46,761 nucleotides of DNA from PHET01 sp038202795. Its GTDB lineage: Bacteria; Actinomycetota; Coriobacteriia; Anaerosomatales; PHET01. The stretch is taken from positions 1 through 46,761 of the forward strand of contig JBBREQ010000004.1 of the NCBI GenBank assembly GCA_038202795.1, read 5' to 3'. This document shows positions 15,316 to 22,901 of the stretch, in pieces (position 1 is the first letter of the stretch; each line of letters opens with the position of its first letter). The notes beneath the pieces are model-generated. The model saw only the letters and a program-made list of their open reading frames with translations. It did no database searches and was not told where the DNA came from. Position numbers and translations under genes: made by a program.

Positions 15316-16368
15316 ATGACCGATCAGGGTCTTCCCCCCACTCCCACTCCTTCCGACGCTGGTGGCGCTCCAGCTTTCGCGGACCACCCGGGAGTTCCTC
15401 CGGTCAATCAGGTTCCCGCGCCAGCGCTGGAGCAGACGCCCCCGCCGCGAAGCCGCGCGTGGATATGGTGGACGGTGGGGATCGTGTTCGTGCTCACGCT
15501 CGTCGTCGCGGCGTGTGCAATACCGATCGCGCTGATCGTTGGCTCATCCCCTACGTCCTTCTCGGCAGTTGGTGGGGGTGCTGTCGCGGTGATCCGGGTC
15601 GACGGGGTGATCGCCGGAACGGGGTCGAGTTTCGACGGCATCATGACCCCGGAGCACTTCTACGACCTCATGAACAAGGCCGAGGAGGACGCGCGTGTGA
15701 AGGCCATCGTGCTGCGCGTGGACTCTCCGGGAGGGACGGTGGCAGCCAGCGAGGAGGTTGCCCGTTACGTCAAGCTAGCCAAGAAACCGGTCGTGGTCTC
15801 CGTGGGAGACGTGGGCGCATCGGGCGCGTACATGATGGCCTCTCAGTCCGACGAGGTATGGGCGATGCCCGGCTCTGCGGTGGGAAGCATCGGCGTCATC
15901 TCGGAGATTCCCAACGTGAGTGAGCTGCTGGACAAGGTCGGCGTAGAGTTCCAGGTGATCACCGCGGGCAAGTACAAAGACGCTGGTAGCCCGTATCGCC
16001 CGCTCACCTCCGAGGAACGCGGTCTGATACAGGGCTCGGTCGATGAGGCCTACGGTCAGTTCATCGATATCGTCGCCGAAGGGCGCGATATGCCGCGTTC
16101 CGACGTCGAGAGCCTGGCCACGGGTTGGGTATGGAGCGGTGCCGAGGCGCAGAAGCTCGGGCTGGTCGACAAGCTGGGCACGAACCAGGATGCGCTTGAC
16201 GCGGCAGCCAAGCGCGGCGGCATCAAGGGCGAGTACGACGTCATCAGCTACGAGGACGAGTTTGGGAGCCTGTTCGGTTCGCTGCTGGGCATCGCCTCGC
16301 GGCTGGGCGATCTCGACGCGCTGACCGGAAGTCGTGATAGCGCCGTGCGGCGCTCGCTGCCGCGTTAG
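15316..16368 (+). CDS. sppA: Signal peptide peptidase SppA, short (36K) type
   Basis: Membrane-bound serine protease that degrades leftover signal peptides. 350 residues: Pro-rich cytoplasmic N-terminus (1-50), transmembrane helix (about 52-75), then a single S49 peptidase domain (Bacillus-type half-length enzyme). Catalytic serine S169 in GASGAYMMAS; the general-base lysine is one of K219/K221 in AGKYKDAGSP; substrate-groove motif VLRVDSPGGTV. ATG 15316 has GAGAGG 6 bases upstream. The phosphoesterase gene starts 23 bases later and may share the transcript. Confidence 0.94.
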   Translation: MTDQGLPPTPTPSDAGGAPAFADHPGVPPVNQVPAPALEQTPPPRSRAWIWWTVGIVFVLTLVVAACAIPIALIVGSSPTSFSAVGGGAVAVIRVDGVIAGTGSSFDGIMTPEHFYDLMNKAEEDARVKAIVLRVDSPGGTVAASEEVARYVKLAKKPVVVSVGDVGASGAYMMASQSDEVWAMPGSAVGSIGVISEIPNVSELLDKVGVEFQVITAGKYKDAGSPYRPLTSEERGLIQGSVDEAYGQFIDIVAEGRDMPRSDVESLATGWVWSGAEAQKLGLVDKLGTNQDALDAAAKRGGIKGEYDVISYEDEFGSLFGSLLGIASRLGDLDALTGSRDSAVRRSLPR

Positions 16369-16391
16369 TCGATGATGGAAGGGGAGCCGGA

Positions 16392-17216
16392 GTGAGTGAA
16401 CCAACGGTCATCGCTCACATCTCGGATCTGCACTGCGGGTCCCAGTATCACATCCCGTCGCTCGCCAAGCGGGTGATCGACGAGCTCAACTTGCTCTGCC
16501 CCGACATCGTCGTGGTCACAGGCGATCTCACCGACATGGGCTTCCGTCACGAATTCGAGGCCGCACACGGTCTGATCGACCGCATCGCCTGCAACCGCAG
16601 GGTCGTCCTTCTCGGCAATCATGACGCGCGAAACGTGGGAGATGAGCACTTCGCGGAGCTGTTCGGCGCGCGCAGCGTGGAGTTGGACCATCGCCAGACG
16701 CGCGTGCTTGGCATCGACTCGAGCGAGCCGGACCTGGATACCGGCCGTGTTGGGCGCGAACGCTATACGTGGATCGAGGAGCGTTTCGCCGACTCCGCCG
16801 ATGAGTTCAAGGTCCTTGCGATGCATCATCACCTGGTGCCCGTGCCCGGCACGGGCCGTGAGCGCAACATCGTGCATGACGCAGGTGACCTGCTCCGCGT
16901 CTTGGCCAACAACGGGGTCGACCTGGTGTTGTGCGGGCACAAGCACGTGCCCAACGTCTGGCGGCTCGAGGACATGCTCATCGTCAACGCCGGTACCTGC
17001 TGCACCCATCGCCTGCGCGGCAAGGTGCGGCCCTGCTACAACGTCATCGAGATCCGCGACAACTCGCACGTCCGCGTGCTGCTGAAGGAGCCCTACGTCG
17101 ATGCCCAGGTTGTCGCCGACTTCCAGGACGTCAACAAGCGCTACTGCCGCTGGCGCTCAGACGATGCTCCGCCTGCGGCTGGCTTCGAGCTTTTGGGTGA
17201 CGAGGCCCAGCAATGA
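16392..17216 (+). CDS. Calcineurin-like metallophosphoesterase
   Basis: Soluble binuclear-metal phosphoesterase, 274 residues. All five metal-site motifs are visible: D12-L-H14, GDLTD (D45), GNHD (76-78), the histidine run in MHHHLVP and GHKH. This layout resembles the Icc/CpdA class of phosphodiesterases, but the substrate cannot be named. It overlaps the next gene by ATGA, so it is translationally coupled to cyclic 2,3-diphosphoglycerate synthetase; hydrolysis of cDPG or 2,3-DPG is therefore a reasonable guess from context. GTG 16392 follows GGAGCCGGA. Confidence 0.9.
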   Translation: MSEPTVIAHISDLHCGSQYHIPSLAKRVIDELNLLCPDIVVVTGDLTDMGFRHEFEAAHGLIDRIACNRRVVLLGNHDARNVGDEHFAELFGARSVELDHRQTRVLGIDSSEPDLDTGRVGRERYTWIEERFADSADEFKVLAMHHHLVPVPGTGRERNIVHDAGDLLRVLANNGVDLVLCGHKHVPNVWRLEDMLIVNAGTCCTHRLRGKVRPCYNVIEIRDNSHVRVLLKEPYVDAQVVADFQDVNKRYCRWRSDDAPPAAGFELLGDEAQQ

Positions 17217-18565
17217 GGCGGGCGGTGGCTCTGATTGACGGCGAGCACTACCCGCCGGTCGTGTCCTTTGCGCTGGGCGAGCTGGGGCGCGAGGCAGATG
17301 TCGTGGCGGCCGTGTTCCTGGGCGGTACCGAGAAGGTCGATCTCGACGCCGGGTTGGCAACCTACGGCGTGCCGGTCGTTACCGGAGCCACCGCTGAAGA
17401 CGCGGTGCGTGCCGCCATCGGGCGCTACGGGCCCGACGAGCTGGTGGACCTCTCGGACGAGCCGGTCGTCTCGGCAGCCGATCGCTTCGAGCTGGCATCG
17501 GTCGCGCTCTCACTGGGAGTGGACTACCGAGGTGCGGACTTCCGGTTCACCGCACCTGTCGATCGCGTGGTGACCCGCACGCCGACGCTGGGCATCATCG
17601 GGACCGGAAAGCGGGTGGGCAAGACGTCTGTGTCGGCCTACATCGCGCGTCGGCTCAAGGATTCCGGGCTCGATATCGTGGTTCTCGCGATGGGGCGCGG
17701 CGGTCCGGCTGAACCCGAGCTTATCCGCGGGGAGAGCGTGGAGCTGACCACCGCTGACTTGATCGAGCTCGCGCAGCAGGGCAAGCACGCGTCGAGCGAC
17801 AACTACGAGGACGCGGTGATGAGTCGGGTGACGACCGTGGGGTGCCGGCGCTGCGGCGGAGGCATGGCGGGCGAGACGTTTTACAGCAACGTGCCCGAAG
17901 GCGCGCTGCTCGCCGACTCTCTGGACAAGGACCTGCTCGTACTTGAAGGCTCGGGTTCGGCGATACCACCGGTCTTCTCGGATGCGTCGATCCTGGTCGT
18001 GGGCGCGGGGCGTGGCGCGGGCTACGTCAGCGACTACTTCGGCCCCTACCGGCTCTCTCGCGCCGATCTTGTAGTGATCTCGTCTGCCGAGGAGCCCGTG
18101 GCCTCGACCCACGATGTCGAGCGCATCCGGTCCGAGATCGCGCGTCTGGCGCCCGAGCTGCCCGTCGTGGCCACGACGTTTCGGCCGGCGCCGCTCTCGC
18201 CGATCGAGGGGCGGCGTGTCCTGTTCGCCACCACGGCGCCCGAAGCGATAGCGGACAGGCTGGGCGAGTACCTGGCCGAGGAGTACGGCGCCCACGTTGT
18301 GGCGGTCAGCACGAATCTGAGCAACCGCTCGAAGCTGCGGGAGGATATCGCGCGTCACGCGGGTGAGTTCGACACGCTGGTGACCGAGCTCAAGGCTGCG
18401 GCGATCGACGTGGTCGCCGCAGCCGGACAAGACGCGGGCGTGTCCACGATCCTGTGTGACAACGTCCCCGTCGCGCTGGATGGACACGACTTGGGCCACC
18501 TCGTCGAGAGGGCGGCGAAGCTCGCCGTCGAGCGGGGCAGGGCGCGAAGCGAGGGGAGCACCTAG
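17213..18565 (+). CDS. cpgS: Cyclic 2,3-diphosphoglycerate synthetase
   Basis: ATP-dependent enzyme closing 2,3-diphosphoglycerate to cyclic 2,3-diphosphoglycerate (cDPG), a compatible solute and phosphate store best known from Methanothermus and Methanopyrus. 450 residues: N-terminal domain (1-120), P-loop GIIGTGKRVGKTS (127-139), GRGGPAEPE, a C211-x-x-C214 pair followed by GGGMAG, and VLEGSGSAIPP. Overlaps the phosphoesterase upstream (ATGA) and the kinase downstream (1 base). The call rests on my recognition of the family and is strongly supported by its partner 2-phosphoglycerate kinase directly after it. Confidence 0.83.
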   Translation: MRRAVALIDGEHYPPVVSFALGELGREADVVAAVFLGGTEKVDLDAGLATYGVPVVTGATAEDAVRAAIGRYGPDELVDLSDEPVVSAADRFELASVALSLGVDYRGADFRFTAPVDRVVTRTPTLGIIGTGKRVGKTSVSAYIARRLKDSGLDIVVLAMGRGGPAEPELIRGESVELTTADLIELAQQGKHASSDNYEDAVMSRVTTVGCRRCGGGMAGETFYSNVPEGALLADSLDKDLLVLEGSGSAIPPVFSDASILVVGAGRGAGYVSDYFGPYRLSRADLVVISSAEEPVASTHDVERIRSEIARLAPELPVVATTFRPAPLSPIEGRRVLFATTAPEAIADRLGEYLAEEYGAHVVAVSTNLSNRSKLREDIARHAGEFDTLVTELKAAAIDVVAAAGQDAGVSTILCDNVPVALDGHDLGHLVERAAKLAVERGRARSEGST

Positions 18566-19467
18566 TGCCGGAGTCTCACCCGATTATCACCATCACCGAC
18601 AAAGCGCACAACCTGCCCTTCAGCAAGGGGTTGCTCGCGCAGTCGCTCATGGCTGTTGGGCTGCCTCCCAGCCGTGCCTACGACATCGCTAAACAGGTCC
18701 AAGACGACCTGCGAGAGCGGGGAGAGCTCAGGCTCAGCAGCGACCGGCTGCGCGAGGTGACCACCGGCTGTCTGGAACAGATGGCAGATTCCGACTATGC
18801 GAGGCGTTATCTGCGTATGCGCGACGTCTCACGGCTGGACCGTCCGCTCATCGTGCTCGTGGGTGGGACCACCGGGGTGGGCAAATCGACGATTGCGACC
18901 GAGGTCGCACACCGGCTGGGAATCACTCGCATATCGTCGACGGATTCCATTCGCGAAGTGATGCGTGGTATATTCAGCCAAGACCTCATGCCCGCTGTGT
19001 ATGAAAGCGCGTTCAATGCGTGGAAGGGTCTGAGAGTCCCGGTGCCGCAGGGCGCCAATCCCGTCATCGTGGGTTTCCGCGAACAGACAGCGATCGTATC
19101 CTCGGGCGTCAAGTCGCTCATAGCACGTGCGGTTCTCGAGGGAACGTCGATGGTCATCGAAGGAATCCACCTCGTGCCGGGCTACCTTGATCCCCTGAGT
19201 TTCGAAGGTGCGCGCGTGGTTCAGCTCGTCATCGGTGTCAGCGACGAGCAGTCTCACCTGAGCCACTTCTACATCCGAGAAGCGCAGACCGACGGGTCAC
19301 GACCCCTCGATCGGTACCGGACCGGATTCGAAGACATCCGGCTGTTGGGCGGATACATCGAGGAGTTGGCACGGAAGAACGGCATACCGGTGGTCTACAG
19401 CCACCAGCTCGACCAGACGGTCGCAGACGTGCTCGAGTACGTTGTCAACGCCGCAATCGAGAACTGA
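18565..19467 (+). CDS. 2-phosphoglycerate kinase
   Basis: Phosphorylates 2-phosphoglycerate to 2,3-diphosphoglycerate, the step before cDPG synthetase. 300 residues: N-terminal ATP-cone-like region (about 6-75, with LPFSKGLLAQSLMAVGL), then a P-loop kinase domain with GGTTGVGKST (100-109), DSIREVMRG and a helical tail; EGIHLVPGY marks the active site. GTG 18565 overlaps the synthetase TAG by one base and GAGGGGAG lies upstream. Alternative: a general ATP-cone/AAA kinase of unknown substrate, but gene order argues for the cDPG pathway. Confidence 0.85.
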   Translation: MPESHPIITITDKAHNLPFSKGLLAQSLMAVGLPPSRAYDIAKQVQDDLRERGELRLSSDRLREVTTGCLEQMADSDYARRYLRMRDVSRLDRPLIVLVGGTTGVGKSTIATEVAHRLGITRISSTDSIREVMRGIFSQDLMPAVYESAFNAWKGLRVPVPQGANPVIVGFREQTAIVSSGVKSLIARAVLEGTSMVIEGIHLVPGYLDPLSFEGARVVQLVIGVSDEQSHLSHFYIREAQTDGSRPLDRYRTGFEDIRLLGGYIEELARKNGIPVVYSHQLDQTVADVLEYVVNAAIEN

Positions 19468-19520
19468 CAGGCAGAGGCCGGCTCACTGAAGTCCGGTGAT
19501 TCGACGAAAGGAATCGTTTC

Positions 19521-20183
19521 GTGAAGTTCTTCTTGGACACGGCGAATCTCGCCGAAATCGAAGAGGCGGCCAGTTGGGGCGTGCTTTCGGGCGTCACGAC
19601 CAACCCCACGCTCTACGCACGTGAAGGCGGCAAGCTCGCCGACTTTCACAACCACCTCAAGCGCATCTGCGACATCGTTGACGGACCCGTCAGCGGCGAG
19701 ACCGTCGGACTCATGCGCGACGAGATCATCGCCGAAGGCGTGGAGCTGGCGGCCATCGCGCCCAACCTCATCGTCAAGGTGCCCACCATGCCCGAGGGGC
19801 TGGCGGCCACCAAGGCGCTCTATGACAAAGGTATCAAGGTCAACATGACGCTGTGCTTCACGGTGCCCCAGGCGATGCTCGCGGCTCGATCAGGCGCTGC
19901 GTACATCTCGCCGTTCGTGGGCCGTTTCGATGACATCTCCGAGGACGGCATCGAGCAGTTGTCGCAGGTCGTCAACGCACTCGCCAACTACGACTTCGGT
20001 CACGAGGTCGAGGTCATCGCCGCATCGATCCGCTCGGCGAACCACGTGACTCAGGCCGCCCTCATGGGCGCCGACATCGCGACGGTGCCCTTCGCGGTGC
20101 TCAAGAACCTCGTCAAGCATCCGCTGACCGATCGGGGACTCGAGTCGTTTCTCTCGGACTGGGAGAAGGTGAAGAACGCGTGA
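19521..20183 (+). CDS. tal: Transaldolase, small (TalC/FSA-like) type
   Basis: Schiff-base aldolase of the pentose phosphate pathway, 220 residues, as expected of the short TalC/MipB/FSA group. Key residues: D6 in FFLDTAN, Schiff-base K86 in NLIVKVPT, TTNPT (26-30), and the phosphate-site region SIRSANHV. Residue 60 is Glu (GETVG), which in this family goes with transaldolase activity, while fructose-6-phosphate aldolase has Gln there; hence transaldolase is preferred. GTG 19521 has AAAGGA 8 bases upstream. Overlaps rho by GTGA. Confidence 0.9.
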   Translation: MKFFLDTANLAEIEEAASWGVLSGVTTNPTLYAREGGKLADFHNHLKRICDIVDGPVSGETVGLMRDEIIAEGVELAAIAPNLIVKVPTMPEGLAATKALYDKGIKVNMTLCFTVPQAMLAARSGAAYISPFVGRFDDISEDGIEQLSQVVNALANYDFGHEVEVIAASIRSANHVTQAALMGADIATVPFAVLKNLVKHPLTDRGLESFLSDWEKVKNA

Positions 20184-21523
20184 GTGCCCGCCCTCGTAAG
20201 CGTGGCCGCCGCGGCGGAGGAGCTCCGGCAGAACCGACCCCCTCGATCACCCGGCCGGAACTCGAGACCAAGACCGTCGCCGACCTCAAGGTGATGGCGA
20301 CTGAGCTCGAACTCGACGTCAAGGTGCTCAAGAAGAAAGACGAGCTCATTGATGCCGTTCTCGAGGCCAAGATCAAGAAGGAAGGCTTCATCGAGATCTC
20401 CGGCGTCCTCGACGTCCTACCCGAAGGCTACGGTTTCATCCGCACCAGCGGGTATCTGCCGGGCGACAGCGACGTGTACGTCTCGATGTCTGCGGTGAGG
20501 CGCAACGAGCTTCGCCGAGGAGATCTCGTCGCCGGTCAGGTACGACCCCCGCGCGACAACGAGAAGTACGCTGCCATTCACAAGCTCGACACAATCAACG
20601 GTCTACCCGTCGAGGCCGTGAAGGGGAGGCCCAAGTTCGCCGACCTGACGCCGATCTACCCCGACGAGCGGCTGCGCATGGAGCACGGCACGGAGTTCAT
20701 GACGGCACGTATCGTCGACTTGGTAGCGCCCATCGGCAAGGGTCAGCGCGGTCTGATCGTTTCGCCACCCAAGGCGGGCAAGACCACCGTGCTCAAGGAC
20801 GTGGCTGCAGCTATCAGCGCGAACAACCCCGAGGTCTACCTCATGTGCCTGCTCGTCGACGAGAGGCCCGAGGAAGTCACCGACATGGAGCGTTCGATCC
20901 ACGGCGAGGTCGTCTCATCCACCTTCGACATGCCGTCCGAGCAGCACATAGCCGTTGCCGAGCTCGTCATCGAGCGCGCCAAGCGCTTGGTCGAGAGCGG
21001 GCGTGACGTCACAATCCTCCTGGACTCGATCACCCGGTTGGCGCGCGCCTACAACTTGGCGTCGCCGGCCTCAGGCCGCATCCTGTCAGGCGGTGTTGAC
21101 TCACAGGCGCTCTATCCGCCCAAGAAGTTCTTCGGCGCGGCCCGCAACATCGAGTTTGGCGGCTCGCTCACCATTCTGGCCACTGCGCTCGTCGACACCG
21201 GGTCCAAGATGGACGAGGTCATTTTCGAGGAGTTCAAAGGCACCGGCAACATGGAGCTCCGCCTTGACCGGGGACTTGCGGATCGTCGGATCTTCCCGGC
21301 CATCGACGTCATCACCTCGGGAACGCGCAAAGAAGAGCTGCTTCTCGACCCGCAAGAAGCGCCGTTCGTCTGGGGAGTGCGTCGCATCCTGCACGGTGTG
21401 AACAGCCCCGAGCGGGCCATGGACATGCTGATCAAAGGCCTCAAGCAGACCGCTAGCAACATGGAGTTCCTCGCGAAGATGGCGCGCAAGGCAGGCGATA
21501 AGAGTAACGGTATCGATCTCTAA
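20180..21523 (+). CDS. rho: Transcription termination factor Rho
   Basis: Hexameric RNA-dependent ATPase that ends transcription. 447 residues: a short basic N-terminus (RPRKRGRRGGG), Rho-N helical region (about 30-68), cold-shock-like RNA-binding domain (about 70-140) and RecA-type ATPase with Walker A SPPKAGKTT (195-203, K201), LLVDERPEEVTDM and LLDSITRLARAYN. It lacks the long disordered insertion common in other actinobacterial Rho proteins. Starts with GTG overlapping the transaldolase stop. rpmE follows under its own promoter-like sequence. Confidence 0.97.
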   Translation: MSARPRKRGRRGGGAPAEPTPSITRPELETKTVADLKVMATELELDVKVLKKKDELIDAVLEAKIKKEGFIEISGVLDVLPEGYGFIRTSGYLPGDSDVYVSMSAVRRNELRRGDLVAGQVRPPRDNEKYAAIHKLDTINGLPVEAVKGRPKFADLTPIYPDERLRMEHGTEFMTARIVDLVAPIGKGQRGLIVSPPKAGKTTVLKDVAAAISANNPEVYLMCLLVDERPEEVTDMERSIHGEVVSSTFDMPSEQHIAVAELVIERAKRLVESGRDVTILLDSITRLARAYNLASPASGRILSGGVDSQALYPPKKFFGAARNIEFGGSLTILATALVDTGSKMDEVIFEEFKGTGNMELRLDRGLADRRIFPAIDVITSGTRKEELLLDPQEAPFVWGVRRILHGVNSPERAMDMLIKGLKQTASNMEFLAKMARKAGDKSNGIDL

Positions 21524-21540
21524 TGCGTGCGGTTTTTCCG

Positions 21541-21569
21541 TTGCCGCACCCGCGGTGCGGTGATACACT
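21541..21569 (+). promoter_or_regulatory. Promoter-like sequence for rpmE
   Basis: TTGCCG (21541-21546) and TACACT (21564-21569) with 17 bases between. The spacer contains most of a 7-bp inverted repeat, CCGCACC/GGTGCGG (21544-21550, 21554-21560), which overlaps the -35; it could be an operator or a rho terminator stem. Confidence 0.5.
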
Positions 21570-21583
21570 ACGCGGGCTGTCCA

Positions 21584-21604
21584 GCCTTGGTCGGAAACCA
21601 AGGC
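21584..21604 (+). promoter_or_regulatory. rpmE leader hairpin, candidate L31 leader
   Basis: Perfect 8-bp stem GCCTTGGT / ACCAAGGC with loop CGGAA, about 8 bases after the predicted transcription start and 6 bases before the GGAGG ribosome-binding site. Autoregulatory ribosomal-protein leaders have been described for L31 in several phyla; position and form fit, identity is not proven. Confidence 0.5.
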
Positions 21605-21624
21605 GCTATCGGAGGTGTCAGATC

Positions 21625-22092
21625 GTGAAGTCAGATATTCATCCTAACTATGAAGAGGCGACGGTAGTCTGTTCGTGCGGCAACCGTTTCCAGACCCGTT
21701 CGACCGCGGGCGGCGAGCTGCACGTGGAACTGTGCAACCAGTGCCACCCGTTCTTCACCGGCCAGCAGAAGTTCGTCGACACCGGTGGACGCGTCCAGCG
21801 CTTCAGCGACAAGTTCGGTGACGCCGCTGCCGCAACGCTCGAAAAAGAGGCCGCCGAGAAGGAAGCCCGTCGCAAGGCATCCGAGGAAGCCGCCATCCAG
21901 GCCAAGCAGGAGCGCGATGCGAGGGCTGCCGAGAAGGCCGAGAAGGCCGCCCAGTACGAGATCAAGTCGTCTCGCGAAGTGGCCAAGGCCGAGGTCGTCG
22001 AAGCGGCTCCCGTAGCGGAAGCCGTTGACGAGCCCGCTGCCGAGGCACCTGCCGAGGCCCCCGAGGCACCTGCCGAGGAGAGCGCCGAGTAG
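21625..22092 (+). CDS. rpmE: 50S ribosomal protein L31 with long acidic/alanine-rich tail
   Basis: Large-subunit ribosomal protein, zinc-binding (C+) form: C16, C18, C37 and C40 in VVCSCGN and CNQCHPFFTG. The L31 domain spans about 1-62; family length is usually 65-90 residues, but this protein has 155. The extra part is an Ala/Glu/Lys-rich stretch likely to form a helix (about 66-125), then Pro-Ala-Glu repeats (PAEAPAEAPEAPAEE). A 17-base direct repeat at 22041-22057 and 22062-22078 encodes part of the tail. GTG 21625 has GGAGG 9 bases upstream; earlier in-frame codons give no L31 sequence. Confidence 0.93.
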   Translation: MKSDIHPNYEEATVVCSCGNRFQTRSTAGGELHVELCNQCHPFFTGQQKFVDTGGRVQRFSDKFGDAAAATLEKEAAEKEARRKASEEAAIQAKQERDARAAEKAEKAAQYEIKSSREVAKAEVVEAAPVAEAVDEPAAEAPAEAPEAPAEESAE

Positions 22093-22124
22093 GCTCGCGC
22101 TTGCAGCGTACGCACGACTAGAAT

Positions 22125-22158
22125 GGGGAGGCGCCTCGACTTTTCGAAGCGCCTCCCC
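22125..22158 (+). terminator. Terminator-like stem-loop after rpmE
   Basis: Perfect 10-bp arms GGGGAGGCGC and GCGCCTCCCC (22125-22134, 22149-22158); the loop itself can extend the stem by TCGA/TCGA after one mismatch. Followed by CGTTTCAT. Very stable; best intrinsic-terminator candidate in the window, despite a short T-run. A TAGAAT box directly before it (22119-22124) leaves open that it is a thyX leader structure. Confidence 0.65.
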
Positions 22159-22211
22159 CGTTTCATACGGCAGAGGGCCGCGACGGCGGCATTCGAGTCA
22201 GGAAGTGCTCC

Positions 22212-22901
22212 ATGGACGTTCGTCTTCTCTACCATACGCCTGAGCCGGAGCGCGCCATGGCCGTCGCCGCGCGCCTGTGCTACGCGCCGGTGGGCGCGGC
22301 GGAGCTCATGGACCACATGAGCGACGAGGCGGTTCGCAAGGTACTGAAGACGATCATGGAAAGCGGGCACTTCTCGGCGCTCGAGCATGCCAGCTACACG
22401 TTCGCGGTCGACGGCGTCTCGCGCGCACTGACGCATCAGCTGGTGCGGCACCGCCTTGCGAGCTACAACCAGCAGTCCCAGCGCTACGTTTCCTTCGCCG
22501 AGGAGCCGCTGTTCATCGTGCCTCCGGCTGTCGAAGCGGATCCGATTGCCAAGGCCGCCTTCGTGGCAGCCACGGCGCACGCATTCAGTGCGTACCGCGA
22601 GCTCATGGCCTCGGGCGTGAGCGCAGAAGATGCGCGCTATCTGCTGCCCAACGCGACCGAGACCAAGATCGCCATCACGATGAACGTTCGCGAGCTGCTC
22701 CACTTCTTTGAGGTGCGGTGCTGCAAGCGGGCACAGTGGGAGATACGCGAGCTGGCACTCGAGATGCTTGCGCTGATCATGCCCACCGCCCCCTACGTGT
22801 TCATGGACGCAGGCGCCTCGTGTCGCCGCGGACCCTGCCGCGAGGGCAAGATGACGTGCGGCGATCCATACCCGCGCGCGACGCGACGGGAGAACTCGTG
22901 A
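22212..22901 (+). CDS. thyX: Flavin-dependent thymidylate synthase ThyX
   Basis: FAD-dependent methylation of dUMP to dTMP using methylenetetrahydrofolate. 229 residues. The ThyX signature RHRLASYNQQSQRY sits at 79-92; the C-terminal part shows FFEVRCCKRAQWEIR and a Cys-containing tail (SCRRGPCREGKMTCG) common in ThyX of anaerobes. Start ATG 22212 has GGAAG upstream. The stop overlaps the next gene (GTGA). The choice of ThyX fits with dCMP deaminase and GlyA nearby. Confidence 0.96.
   Translation: MDVRLLYHTPEPERAMAVAARLCYAPVGAAELMDHMSDEAVRKVLKTIMESGHFSALEHASYTFAVDGVSRALTHQLVRHRLASYNQQSQRYVSFAEEPLFIVPPAVEADPIAKAAFVAATAHAFSAYRELMASGVSAEDARYLLPNATETKIAITMNVRELLHFFEVRCCKRAQWEIRELALEMLALIMPTAPYVFMDAGASCRRGPCREGKMTCGDPYPRATRRENS

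Noticed and set aside
17213..18565. Reading the P-loop protein as a generic dethiobiotin/cobyrinate synthase-like enzyme
   Set aside because: The N-terminal domain and the adjacent 2-phosphoglycerate kinase fit cyclic 2,3-diphosphoglycerate synthetase better.
19521..20183. Fructose-6-phosphate aldolase
   Set aside because: Residue 60 is Glu, the transaldolase form, where the aldolase has Gln.
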